DNA of 64,000 bases from Actinokineospora fastidiosa (GTDB lineage Bacteria > Actinomycetota > Actinomycetes > Mycobacteriales > Pseudonocardiaceae): the NCBI RefSeq assembly GCF_014648415.1, contig NZ_BMRB01000003.1:124001-188000 (forward strand), read 5' to 3'. Both the position numbers and the translations under genes were made by a program. The notes under the pieces are model-generated. The model was not told the origin of the DNA. It ran no database searches and saw only the letters and a list, made by a program, of their open reading frames with translations. Positions 7,116-14,807 of the stretch are shown one piece after another. Numbering within the stretch: position 1 is the first letter of the stretch; each line of letters opens with the position of its first letter.

Positions 7116-8666
7116 TCAGATCAGCGAGGGCACCATGGCCTCGATCAGGTGCGGGCCCGGCTCGGCCAGCGCCCGCTCGAACTGCTCGGCCAGTTCCTCC
7201 GCCGTGCGCGCCCGGGTCGCCGGGACGCCCATGCCGGTGGCGATCGCGACGAAGTCCATGTCCGGGGTGGACAGGTCCAGCAGCGAGTTCGCCTTCGGGC
7301 CAGCGCCTTCCGCGCCCACCCTGGTCAGCTCGACGCGCAGGATGGCGTAGGCGCGGTTGTTGAGCAGGATCGTGGTGACGTTGAGGTTCTCCCGCGCCAT
7401 CGTCCACAGCGCCGAGATCGTGTACATCGCCGAGCCGTCGGACTGCAGGCAGACGACCGGGCGGTCCGGGCAGGCCACGGCCGCGCCGACGGCCACCGGC
7501 AGGCCCTGGCCGATCGCGCCGCCGGTCAGGGTGAGCACGTCGTGGCGGGGCGCGCCCGCGGTGGCCATCGGGATCATGAGCCCGGAGGTGTTGGCCTCGT
7601 CGGAGATGATCGCGCCCTCGGGCAGCAGCGCGCCGACGACCTCGGCCCAGTTCTGCGGGGTGAGGTCGCCGCTGGGCAGCGCGGGCCGGGACTCGGCCTG
7701 CAGGACGGGCTCGACGCCCTCGGCCACCGCGTCGGCGAGCCGGTCGAGCGCGTCGGCGGTGTCCTCGCCCACCTCGGCCAGCGTGTGCACGGCGCAGCCC
7801 TCGGGCGTCAGCTCGCTGGCCTTGCCCGGGTAGGCGAAGAACGAGACGGGCGCCTTCGCGCCGACCAGCACCAGGTGGGTGACGCCGGTGAGCTGCCACT
7901 GGACCTGCTCGGCCAGGTAGCCGAGCCGGTCGACGGCGGGCAGGCCCGCGCCGCGCTCGATGCGCGCGGGGAAGGTCTCGGCGAACAGCCTGGCCCCGGT
8001 CGCCGCGGCGATCCGGCTCGCGGCGCGCAGGCCGCGCTCGCGGGTGGCGCCCGCGCCCAGCAGGACCACAGTGGACTCGCCCAGCACCCCGGCGATCTCG
8101 GCGATCCGGTCGGCGGCGACGGTCGCGCGCGCGGGCGGGACCACCTCGGCGGCGGGCTCGCCGCCCTCGCCCCAGGAGACGTCGGCGGGCAGGACCAGGT
8201 TGGCGACGCGGCCCTCGCGCGCGGCGGCCACCGCCTCCGCGGCGTCCTTGCCGACCGACGCGGTGTCCGTCGAGGTGCGGCTCCAGCCGTGCGTCCAGCC
8301 GGTGAGCGCGTCGATGTCGGACTCCAGGGGCGCGTCGAAGCCCTTGTGGGTCAGCGCGTGGTCGCCGATGACGTTGACGATCGGGGTGTGCGCGCGGCGG
8401 GCGTTGTGCAGGTTCGCCATGCCGTTGACCATGCCCGGGCCCAGGTGCAGCAGCGTCGCCGCGGGCTTGTCGGCCATCCGGCCGTAGCCGTCGGCCGCGC
8501 CGGTGACCACGCCCTCGGCCAGCGCCAGCACCCCGCGCATCCTCGGCACGGTGTCCAGCGCGGCGACGAAGTGCATCTCCGAGGTGCCGGGGTTGGCGAA
8601 GCACACCTCCACGCCGGAGTCGACGAGGGTGCGGATGAGCGATTGTGCCCCGTTCATGTGATCCAT
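7116..8666 (-). CDS. thiamine diphosphate-dependent enzyme (acetolactate synthase/decarboxylase-like)
   Basis: 516 aa, ATG 8666. Three-domain TPP enzyme fold. The N-terminal PYR domain has FANPGTSEMHFVAAL and the catalytic-Glu region LALAEGVVTGAADGYGRM. The C-terminal PP domain has SDGSAMYTISALWTMAREN followed by LNN, the Mg/TPP motif. It is annotated in relatives as acetolactate synthase large subunit, but there is no small regulatory subunit here and the protein is shorter than IlvB. It starts 4 nt after the stop of a glycolate/D-lactate-oxidase-like flavoprotein. A 2-oxoacid made by that enzyme is a plausible substrate for decarboxylation or carboligation. The exact reaction cannot be told from sequence. 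Confidence 0.85.
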   Translation of the reverse strand: MDHMNGAQSLIRTLVDSGVEVCFANPGTSEMHFVAALDTVPRMRGVLALAEGVVTGAADGYGRMADKPAATLLHLGPGMVNGMANLHNARRAHTPIVNVIGDHALTHKGFDAPLESDIDALTGWTHGWSRTSTDTASVGKDAAEAVAAAREGRVANLVLPADVSWGEGGEPAAEVVPPARATVAADRIAEIAGVLGESTVVLLGAGATRERGLRAASRIAAATGARLFAETFPARIERGAGLPAVDRLGYLAEQVQWQLTGVTHLVLVGAKAPVSFFAYPGKASELTPEGCAVHTLAEVGEDTADALDRLADAVAEGVEPVLQAESRPALPSGDLTPQNWAEVVGALLPEGAIISDEANTSGLMIPMATAGAPRHDVLTLTGGAIGQGLPVAVGAAVACPDRPVVCLQSDGSAMYTISALWTMARENLNVTTILLNNRAYAILRVELTRVGAEGAGPKANSLLDLSTPDMDFVAIATGMGVPATRARTAEELAEQFERALAEPGPHLIEAMVPSLI

Positions 8667-8670
8667 TCCG

Positions 8671-10044
8671 TCAGTCGAAGAGGACGCCGGGGTTGAGCAC
8701 CCCCGTGGGGTCGAACGCCTGCTTGATCCGCTTCATCAGCGCGATCTTCGCCGGGTCTTCCAGGTCGAGGAAGTAGGCCTTCTTCGCGTGGCCGATCCCG
8801 TGCTCGCCGGAGATCGCCCCGCCCAGCTCCATGCTCGCGGCGAACAGCTCGCGCAGCGCCTTGGCGCGCTTGTCGGCGTCCTTCTGGAACACCGCGAGGT
8901 GGACGTTGCCGTCGCCCGCGTGCCCGCAGCCGACGACGAAGGTCTCGCTGGCCTGCGCGATCCCCTGCACGCGGGCCATGAACTCCGGCAGCGCGGCGCG
9001 CGGCAGCACGGTGTCGATCACGTCGTCGGCGCCCGCGCCCTTGGCGGTGTAGAAGGCCTGCTCGCGGGCCTCGATCAGGCGGCGCGCGGACGGGCCGGGC
9101 AGCACGTAGGCGTCGACGGCGCCGAGGGCCGTCAGCAGTTCGCCGGTGGCGGCCACGTCGTCGTCGAGGCGCTCGGCGTCGCGGTTCTCCAGCATGACCA
9201 CGAGGTAGGCCTGGGAGGTGTCGCGGACCTGGTCGGGGATGCCGAGCTGCAGGTCGTGGGTGTAGGTGATCGCGCCCATGGTCATGGCGTCGATGTACTC
9301 GAGGATCAGCGGCCCGATGCCGCTGGCGACCACCTTGGGCACGGCCCTGACCACGGCGGTGAGGTCGCCGAACGGCGCGAGCACGGTGGCCTGGTGGGCC
9401 AAGCGCGGCTGGAGCTTGAGCGTGGCCTCGGTGACCAGGGCCAGCGTGCCCTCCGAGCCGACGATGAGCTGGGTGAGGTCGTAGCCGGTGCTGGCCTTGA
9501 CGTACTTGCCGCCGCAGCGGATGACCTCGCCCGTGGCGAGCACGGCCTCGACGCCGAGCACGTGGTGGCGGGTGACGCCGTAGCGGACCGCGCGCATGCC
9601 GCCCGCGTTGGTGGCGACGTTGCCGCCCAGGCTGCCGCTCAGCTCGCCGGGGTACACGGGGTAGACCAGGCCGTGCTCGGCGGTCTTCTCCTCCAGCTCC
9701 CGCAGCGTGACGCCGGGCTGGACGACGGCGACGTGGTTCTCGGTGTCGATCTCCAGCACGCGGTTCATCCGCTCGAAGGACACCAGGATCGCGTCCGCCC
9801 TCGGCACGGCGGCGCCGGAGAGGCCGGTGCCGGAGCCGCGCGCGGTGACCGGGGTGCCGGTCTCGGCTGCGGCCTTGAGGATCTCGGCGGTCTCGCCAGC
9901 GTCGCCGGGGGCGACCACGAACGCGGGCCGGGTGGCGACGCTGGTCAGGCCCTCGTCGCGGGCGTAGTCCTCGGCGGCGTCCGCCCCGTCCCGCACGTTG
10001 GCCGCGCCGACGATGTCGGCGAGCCGCGACCGCATGTCCGTCAT
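8671..10044 (-). CDS. FAD-linked 2-hydroxyacid oxidase (GlcD/D-lactate dehydrogenase-like)
   Basis: 457 aa, ATG 10044 with GGAGGGAG RBS. PCMH-type FAD-binding domain (VTARGSGTGLSGAAVP; YPGELSGSLGGNVATNAGGM). The C-terminal FAD-oxidase domain contains CGHAGDGNVHL and the terminal SGEHGIG motif that binds the flavin/substrate. Family members oxidise glycolate or D-lactate to the 2-oxoacid, passing electrons to quinone or oxygen. It is the first gene of a two-gene unit with the TPP enzyme. The specific 2-hydroxyacid is unknown. Confidence 0.92.
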   Translation of the reverse strand: MTDMRSRLADIVGAANVRDGADAAEDYARDEGLTSVATRPAFVVAPGDAGETAEILKAAAETGTPVTARGSGTGLSGAAVPRADAILVSFERMNRVLEIDTENHVAVVQPGVTLRELEEKTAEHGLVYPVYPGELSGSLGGNVATNAGGMRAVRYGVTRHHVLGVEAVLATGEVIRCGGKYVKASTGYDLTQLIVGSEGTLALVTEATLKLQPRLAHQATVLAPFGDLTAVVRAVPKVVASGIGPLILEYIDAMTMGAITYTHDLQLGIPDQVRDTSQAYLVVMLENRDAERLDDDVAATGELLTALGAVDAYVLPGPSARRLIEAREQAFYTAKGAGADDVIDTVLPRAALPEFMARVQGIAQASETFVVGCGHAGDGNVHLAVFQKDADKRAKALRELFAASMELGGAISGEHGIGHAKKAYFLDLEDPAKIALMKRIKQAFDPTGVLNPGVLFD

Positions 10045-10060
10045 TGGACTCCCTCCGCCC

Positions 10061-10079
10061 TTACTGGCGCGTAACAGTA
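10061..10079. promoter_or_regulatory. promoter with TTAC...GTAA inverted repeat
   Basis: TTACTGGCGCGTAA at 10061-10074 has symmetric TTAC/GTAA ends. It overlaps TACTGT on the minus strand (10079-10074), a -10-like hexamer upstream of the flavin oxidase. GntR-type repressors often bind TAC...GTA repeats, but no GntR gene is in the window. Function inferred. Confidence 0.3.
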
Positions 10080-10080
10080 G

Positions 10081-11115
10081 TCAGGGGAACCGATCGGGGG
10101 AAAGCGCGGCGGCGAGGCCGTCCCCCGGGTCGTCCCCGGCGATGATCGCCGCGCCGGTGGCGGCCAGCGCGGGGGCCAGCTGGATGCCGTGGCCGCCCTG
10201 ACCGGCGAAGAACGCGAACCCGGGATGGCCGTCGCGGACCCCGACGACGGGATCGCGGTCGGGGGCGAAGGTGCGCAGCCCGGCCCACGCGGTGCGGACG
10301 GTGCGCAGGCCGAGCGTGGTGACCGCGTTGACCCGCTCGACGGCCAGCGCGACGTCGAGGTCGTCGGGCTTGGCGTCAACCGGCTCGCTGGGCGTCTCGT
10401 CGGCCGGGGAGACCAGCAGCGCGCCGGACTCGGGGCGGAAGTAGAAGCGGTCTGCGGTGTCGACGACCAGCGGCCAGTCGGGCTCGACGGGCCGACCGGC
10501 GGCGATGGCGATGGTCCTGTGCAGCGGCCGCAGGCCCAGGGGCGGCACCCCGGCCAGCGCGGCCACGCGGTCGGTCCACGCGCCCGCGGCCGCCACGACC
10601 AGGCCCGCGCGCACCTCGTCCGCGCCGACAGCGGCCCGCCAGCCCGCGCCGTCCCTGCGCAGCGCGGTGACCGGCGCGCCGCGGCGGATCTCGCCGCCGT
10701 GGGCGCGCAGCGCGCGGACGTAGTGCTGGTGCAGGCCCATCGCGTCGATGTCGGCGGTGCGCTCGTCGAGGTCGGCGGCGGCGATCGCCCCGGGCCGCAG
10801 CGCCGGGCAGACCTCGCGGGCCTGCTCGAGGCTGATCGGCCGGGCGCCGGGGCGGCCGGGGGACGGGCCGTCGGTGGTCACCCAGAGCATGGCGCGCGGG
10901 GTGAGCAGCCCATCCGGGAAGCGGGAGGCGGCGGTCAGCGCGCGGACGAGCGGGCCGCCGTAGGAGGGGACGCAGATCGCCGCGGACCGGCCGGTGGTGT
11001 GCCTGGCCAGCTCCGGCTCGGCCTCGGCGAGCAGCACCGACCCCCGGGCGGCCAGCTCGGCGGCGACGGACACCCCGGCGATCCCGCCGCCGACCACCAG
11101 CACATCCCATGCCAT
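10081..11115 (-). CDS. FAD-dependent oxidoreductase, D-amino-acid-oxidase family
   Basis: 344 aa from ATG 11115. The N-terminal dinucleotide-binding motif VVGGGIAGVSVAAEL is followed by the DAO-fold landmarks TTGRSAAICVPSYGGP, VVAAGAWTDRVAAL and the C-terminal AGQGGHGIQLAPALA flavin contact. Family members oxidise D-amino acids, glycine or sarcosine-type amines to oxoacids or aldehydes. It is transcribed from a leaderless promoter whose -10 contains the stop codon of the upstream TIGR03086 gene. Substrate unknown. Confidence 0.87.
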   Translation of the reverse strand: MAWDVLVVGGGIAGVSVAAELAARGSVLLAEAEPELARHTTGRSAAICVPSYGGPLVRALTAASRFPDGLLTPRAMLWVTTDGPSPGRPGARPISLEQAREVCPALRPGAIAAADLDERTADIDAMGLHQHYVRALRAHGGEIRRGAPVTALRRDGAGWRAAVGADEVRAGLVVAAAGAWTDRVAALAGVPPLGLRPLHRTIAIAAGRPVEPDWPLVVDTADRFYFRPESGALLVSPADETPSEPVDAKPDDLDVALAVERVNAVTTLGLRTVRTAWAGLRTFAPDRDPVVGVRDGHPGFAFFAGQGGHGIQLAPALAATGAAIIAGDDPGDGLAAALSPDRFP

Positions 11116-11122
11116 GCGCGCG

Positions 11123-11128
11123 AGACTA
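11123..11128 (-). promoter_or_regulatory. -10 element of the DAO gene, overlapping a stop codon
   Basis: TAGTCT on the minus strand, seven bases before ATG 11115. Its TAG is the in-frame stop codon of the upstream TIGR03086-type gene. Confidence 0.5.
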
Positions 11129-11707
11129 CGGCCTCCAGCCGGGGTCGCGGCCGCTGAGCGCGAGCGCCCTGTCCAGCGCGGGCGCGTCGGCGGGAACGCC
11201 CACCTCCGGGCCGAACGCGCCCCACTGGCGCGCCATGTCCGCCATGCTCTCGACGGTGCGCAGCAAATCCGCGGCGACGTCGTCGGGGAGGGTGTACGCC
11301 TGGCCGGTGGCGGCGGCGAGGTCCCAGCCGTGCAGGGCGAGCTCGGCGGTCATCATGGTGCCGATCGTCCGCGCGGGCATCGGGCTCGACGCCATCACCG
11401 TCTCGCCCTCCCACGCGCCCGGCTCGGCCCACGCGGCGATGGAGCGGTCCACGTGGGTGGCGAAGAAGTCGGGCCAGTCCGGCTTGGCGGCGTAGTCGGT
11501 GCTCTCGTCCTCCGAGCCGTCGGTCGGCGGGGGCAGCTTGCGGGCCGTGCGCTCCAGGACGATGGCCGACCAGTGGGTGAAGTGGTTGATCAGCGCGCGC
11601 ACGTCGTACTCGGCGCACGGGGTGGGCAGGTCGTACTGGCTGGGCTTGATGTTGCGGGCGATGTCCACGGCGGCGGAGGCCACCTTCGCCATCAGGTCCT
11701 GTTCCAT
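11126..11707 (-). CDS. TIGR03086 / DinB-like metal-binding protein
   Basis: 193 aa from ATG 11707, which follows TACCGT by seven bases (leaderless). The TPCAEYDVRALINHFTHW segment and a later ALHGWDLAAATGQ are hallmarks of the TIGR03086 branch of the maleylpyruvate isomerase/DinB superfamily. In that family three His residues bind a divalent metal and mycothiol is often the co-substrate, fitting an actinobacterium. The gene is divergent from an AraC-family regulator, which may control it. The substrate is unknown. Confidence 0.82.
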   Translation of the reverse strand: MEQDLMAKVASAAVDIARNIKPSQYDLPTPCAEYDVRALINHFTHWSAIVLERTARKLPPPTDGSEDESTDYAAKPDWPDFFATHVDRSIAAWAEPGAWEGETVMASSPMPARTIGTMMTAELALHGWDLAAATGQAYTLPDDVAADLLRTVESMADMARQWGAFGPEVGVPADAPALDRALALSGRDPGWRP

Positions 11708-11714
11708 GCCATCG

Positions 11715-11770
11715 ACGGTAGCCGGCCCGTCTTGAACAAACGCGACAGTGTCGGCCGGTCCGATTACCGT
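11715..11770. promoter_or_regulatory. divergent leaderless promoters with central palindrome
   Basis: Minus strand: TACCGT (11720-11715)-N7-ATG 11707. Plus strand: TACCGT (11765-11770)-N7-GTG 11778. Between them CGACAGTGTCG (11743-11753) is an odd palindrome (5-bp arms) that could be an operator for the AraC protein. Confidence 0.5.
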
Positions 11771-11777
11771 GGGGTCC

Positions 11778-12536
11778 GTGCAGGTGGACCAGGTGAGCCC
11801 GGGCGTGCTGGACCCGACGACGGCGCGCACGAAGTTCGACCTGCGCAAGATCCCGCCCGCCCCGGCGCTGGCGCCGTTCGTGGAGTACTACTGGCAGGTC
11901 TCCTGGGACCTGGCCGAGGAGTTCACCCAGCGGGTCGTGCCGCATCCCAACGTGCACCTGGTGGTCGAGCCGGACGGGACGTGGGTGTACGGGGTCCTGC
12001 ACGGGCTGTTCCGGCGGACGCTGGTCGGGCGCGGCCACGTGCTGGGCGTGCGGTTCCACGCGGGCGGCTTCCGGCCGTGGCTGGGCAGGCGGGTGTCGGT
12101 CCTGACCGACGAGCGCTTCGCCGCGGCCGACCTGGTGCCCGGGCTCGCCCCGGACGTCGCGCCGGAGGTCGACGCGCTGGAGGCCGCGCTGCTGCCGCTG
12201 TGCCCGCCGGTCGACCCGGTGGTGGCCGAGGTCAGGGCCATGGTCGCGGCCATCGGCGACGACCGGGGCCTGACCAGGGTCGACGACCTCGCCGACCGGT
12301 TCGGCCGGACAGTGCGGTCGGTGCAGCGGCTGTTCAACGAATACGTCGGCGTCGGCCCGAAGTGGGTCATCCGCAGGTACCGGATGCACGAGGCCGCGGC
12401 CCGCGCCGACGAGGGCGGCGCCGTCGACTGGGCGCGGCTGGCCGCCGACCTCGGCTTCAGCGACCAGGCGCACTTCAGCCGCGAGTTCCGGTCCGCCGTG
12501 GGAATCTCCCCCGCCCGCTACGCCGCGGGCAGGTAG
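11778..12536 (+). CDS. AraC-family transcriptional regulator
   Basis: 252 aa from GTG 11778, chosen because TACCGT lies exactly seven bases upstream. GTG 11748 would add 10 residues. The N-terminal part resembles the DUF6597 sensor domain (YYWQVSWDL, VVPHPNVHLVVEPDG, FHAGGFRPWLGR). The C-terminal part is a two-helix-turn-helix AraC domain (VDDLADRFGRTVRSVQRLF and LAADLGFSDQAHFSREFRSA, ending SPARYA). Divergent from the TIGR03086 gene and possibly its activator. Ligand unknown. Confidence 0.88.
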   Translation: MQVDQVSPGVLDPTTARTKFDLRKIPPAPALAPFVEYYWQVSWDLAEEFTQRVVPHPNVHLVVEPDGTWVYGVLHGLFRRTLVGRGHVLGVRFHAGGFRPWLGRRVSVLTDERFAAADLVPGLAPDVAPEVDALEAALLPLCPPVDPVVAEVRAMVAAIGDDRGLTRVDDLADRFGRTVRSVQRLFNEYVGVGPKWVIRRYRMHEAAARADEGGAVDWARLAADLGFSDQAHFSREFRSAVGISPARYAAGR

Positions 12537-12539
12537 GTT
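12534..12539 (+). promoter_or_regulatory. -10 element of the GNAT gene, overlapping a stop codon
   Basis: TAGGTT is followed by seven bases and GTG 12547. The TAG is the stop codon of the AraC gene. Confidence 0.5.
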
Positions 12540-12546
12540 CGCGCAC

Positions 12547-12963
12547 GTGTACGAGTTGGACGATGATCCCGGCCGCATCGACGCCGACGCCGTGTGGGCG
12601 TACCTGTCCACCGACGCCTACTGGGGCCGCTGGCGCACCCGCGCGCAGTTCGACGCCCAGCTGCGCGGCGCGTGGCGGGTCGTGGGCGTGTACGAGTCGG
12701 CGACCGGCGCCCAGGTCGGATTCGCCCGCGCGGTGTCCGACGGGGTGGCCCTGGCCTACCTCGCCGACGTGTTCGTGCTGGAGCACGCGCGCGGGCGGGG
12801 CCTGGGCAAGGCGCTGGTGCGGCGCATGATCGACGACGGGCCGGGCGCGCGGTTCCGCTGGCTGCTGCACACCAACGACGCCCACGGCCTCTACAAGGGC
12901 TTCGGCTTCACCGGCCCGGACGACACCTACCTCGAGCGCCCGGGCATGCCGACGACGTCCTGA
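12547..12963 (+). CDS. GNAT-family N-acetyltransferase
   Basis: 138 aa, leaderless GTG start. The acetyl-CoA binding motif A is visible as ADVFVLEHARGRGLGKALVRRMI (residues about 77-99, with R-G-R-G-L-G). It is followed by a C-terminal HTNDAHGLYKGFGFTG typical of small GNAT enzymes. It transfers an acetyl group from acetyl-CoA to an amine; the acceptor is unknown. The downstream flavoprotein gene starts 14 nt after its stop. Confidence 0.87.
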   Translation: MYELDDDPGRIDADAVWAYLSTDAYWGRWRTRAQFDAQLRGAWRVVGVYESATGAQVGFARAVSDGVALAYLADVFVLEHARGRGLGKALVRRMIDDGPGARFRWLLHTNDAHGLYKGFGFTGPDDTYLERPGMPTTS

Positions 12964-12977
12964 GCGTTGACCAGGGT

Positions 12978-14033
12978 GTGGAAACCGATGTGGTGGTGAT
13001 CGGCGCGGGGCAGGCGGGGCTGTCCAGCGCCTACTTCCTGCGCAGGCACGGCGTGGACTTCGTCGTCCTCGACGCGAACGCCACCCCTGGCGGCGCGTGG
13101 CGGCACCGCAGGCCGGGGTTGGTCATGGAGCACGTTCACGGGTTCCACGCCCTGCCTGGCCTCGCCCTGCCCGACGCGGACCCGGACGAGCCCGCGTCGG
13201 CGGCCATCACCGCCTACTTCGCCCGCTACGAGGCCGAGTTCGACCTGCCCGTCCTGCGGCCCGTCCGGGTGACGGCGGTGACCGAGGCAGGCGACGGGCG
13301 CCTGGTGGTCGCCACCGACTCCGGGGAGTGGACGACCCGGGCCGTGGTCAACGCCACCGGCACCTGGGACAAGCCGTTCTGGCCCCGCTACCCCGGCCAG
13401 GACGCCTTCCTCGGCCGCCAGCTGCACAGCGCCGACTACCGCTCGCCCGAGGACTTCCGGGGCGAGCGGGTGGTCGTGGTCGGCGGCGGCACGGCGGCCG
13501 TCGAGGCGCTGCTGGAGATCGGGCCGGTGGCCGCCGAGACGACCTGGGCGACCCGGCGCCCGCCGGTCTTCCGGGACGAGCCGTTCACCCCCGAGTGGGG
13601 CCGCGCGGCCGTCGCGAAGGTCGCCGAGCGGGTGGCCGCGGGACTGCCGCCCGCCAGCGTCGTCAGCGTCACCGACCTCGCGCTCACGCCGCGGATCAGG
13701 GCCGCCATCGCCGACGGACCGCTGCGCCGCAGGCCAATGTTCACCGAGATCACCCCGACCGGCGTGCGCTGGCCCGACGGCGCGGAGACGGAGGCCGACA
13801 CGATCCTGTGGGCCACCGGCTTCCGCGCCGCGCTGGACCACCTGGCCCCGCTGCGCCTGCGCGCCCCGGGCGGCGGCATCCCGATGACCGGCACCCGGGT
13901 CACCGCGGACCCCCGCGTCCACCTGGTCGGCTACGGCCCGTCGGCGAGCACCATCGGCGCCAACCGCGCGGGCCGCGCCGCCGTCGCCGAGCTGCGGGCC
14001 TATCTGGCCGCGCCCGCCACCGCTACGGCCTGA
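12978..14033 (+). CDS. flavin-containing monooxygenase-like NAD(P)/FAD oxidoreductase
   Basis: 351 aa from GTG 12978; no convincing RBS, so the start is moderately sure. Two Rossmann motifs are visible: VVVIGAGQAGLSSAYFL for FAD and VVVVGGGTAAVEALLEI for NADPH. The late ATGFRAALDHL motif, characteristic of flavoprotein monooxygenases such as trimethylamine and Baeyer-Villiger types, is also present. The protein is shorter than classical FMOs and resembles actinobacterial putative flavoproteins of the CzcO/YpfE type. Its 3' end overlaps the convergent GDSL gene by 11 nt. Substrate unknown. Confidence 0.85.
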   Translation: METDVVVIGAGQAGLSSAYFLRRHGVDFVVLDANATPGGAWRHRRPGLVMEHVHGFHALPGLALPDADPDEPASAAITAYFARYEAEFDLPVLRPVRVTAVTEAGDGRLVVATDSGEWTTRAVVNATGTWDKPFWPRYPGQDAFLGRQLHSADYRSPEDFRGERVVVVGGGTAAVEALLEIGPVAAETTWATRRPPVFRDEPFTPEWGRAAVAKVAERVAAGLPPASVVSVTDLALTPRIRAAIADGPLRRRPMFTEITPTGVRWPDGAETEADTILWATGFRAALDHLAPLRLRAPGGGIPMTGTRVTADPRVHLVGYGPSASTIGANRAGRAAVAELRAYLAAPATATA

Positions 14034-14790
14034 CCGGCGTCAGCTCCGGCCGCTTCGGCGCGCGGCCGTCGCCGGACGAGCGACCGGTCAGCCTGCGGCC
14101 GATCCACGGGAGCGCGTGCGTCCTCGCCCAGCGGAGTTCGGCCTTGGCGCGCTCGCGCCAGGGCAGGGGCGGCGGGGGCGGCACCGGGGCGTCCCACTCG
14201 AACTCGGGCTCGAGGCCCAGCGCGCACAGGACGGCCTCTGCGGTCCTGCGGTGGCCCTCGGCGTTGAGGTGGATGCGGTCCTCCGCCCACAGCGCGGGCG
14301 AGTCGAACACCCGCGCGGAGAACAGGTCGACGACCACCGCGTCGTGCCGCTCGGCCGCGGCGTCGACGGCGTCCAGGAGGCGGGTGATGCGCGGCAGCAG
14401 CCGGGCCGCGCCGCGCATCCTGCGGGTCGGGTCGATCACCCGGAACAGCAGGAGCCTGCCCGACGCCTCGGCGAGGCGGTCGGCGGCCTCGGTGACCCGC
14501 CGCAGCACCAGGTCGATGTCGCAGCCGGGGCGCATGACGTCGTTCATGCCCCCGGCGAAGCTGACCAGGTCCGGGCGCATCGCCGCGGCGAGGCCGACCT
14601 GCTCGTCGACGATCTGCCCGACCAGCTTCCCGCGCACGGCGAGGTTGGCGTACCGGAAGCCAGCGGTGTCCTCGGCCAGCCGCGCGGCGACCAGGTCGGC
14701 CCAGCCCCGGCAGGTGCCGTCGGGCAGGTCGTCGGACATGCCCTCGGTGAACGAGTCGCCCACGGCGACGAAGGTGGTGTGTCTGCTCAT
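14023..14790 (-). CDS. SGNH/GDSL hydrolase
   Basis: 255 aa from ATG 14790. Block I GDSFTEGMSDD carries the nucleophilic Ser, block III is GGMNDVM, and block V is DRIHLNAEGH with the catalytic Asp-x-x-His. These are complete for a lipase/esterase of the SGNH superfamily. No signal peptide, so it is probably cytoplasmic. The C-terminal tail is basic and proline-rich (PVPPPPPLPWRERAKAEL). Its -10-like TAGGCT contains the stop codon of the upstream PH-domain gene. Confidence 0.92.
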   Translation of the reverse strand: MSRHTTFVAVGDSFTEGMSDDLPDGTCRGWADLVAARLAEDTAGFRYANLAVRGKLVGQIVDEQVGLAAAMRPDLVSFAGGMNDVMRPGCDIDLVLRRVTEAADRLAEASGRLLLFRVIDPTRRMRGAARLLPRITRLLDAVDAAAERHDAVVVDLFSARVFDSPALWAEDRIHLNAEGHRRTAEAVLCALGLEPEFEWDAPVPPPPPLPWRERAKAELRWARTHALPWIGRRLTGRSSGDGRAPKRPELTPVRP

Positions 14791-14801
14791 GACGAACCGG
14801 A

Positions 14802-14807
14802 AGCCTA
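14802..14807 (-). promoter_or_regulatory. -10-like element at the GDSL gene start, overlapping a stop codon
   Basis: TAGGCT on the minus strand, 11 bases before ATG 14790. Its TAG is the stop codon of the upstream PH-domain gene. Confidence 0.35.
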
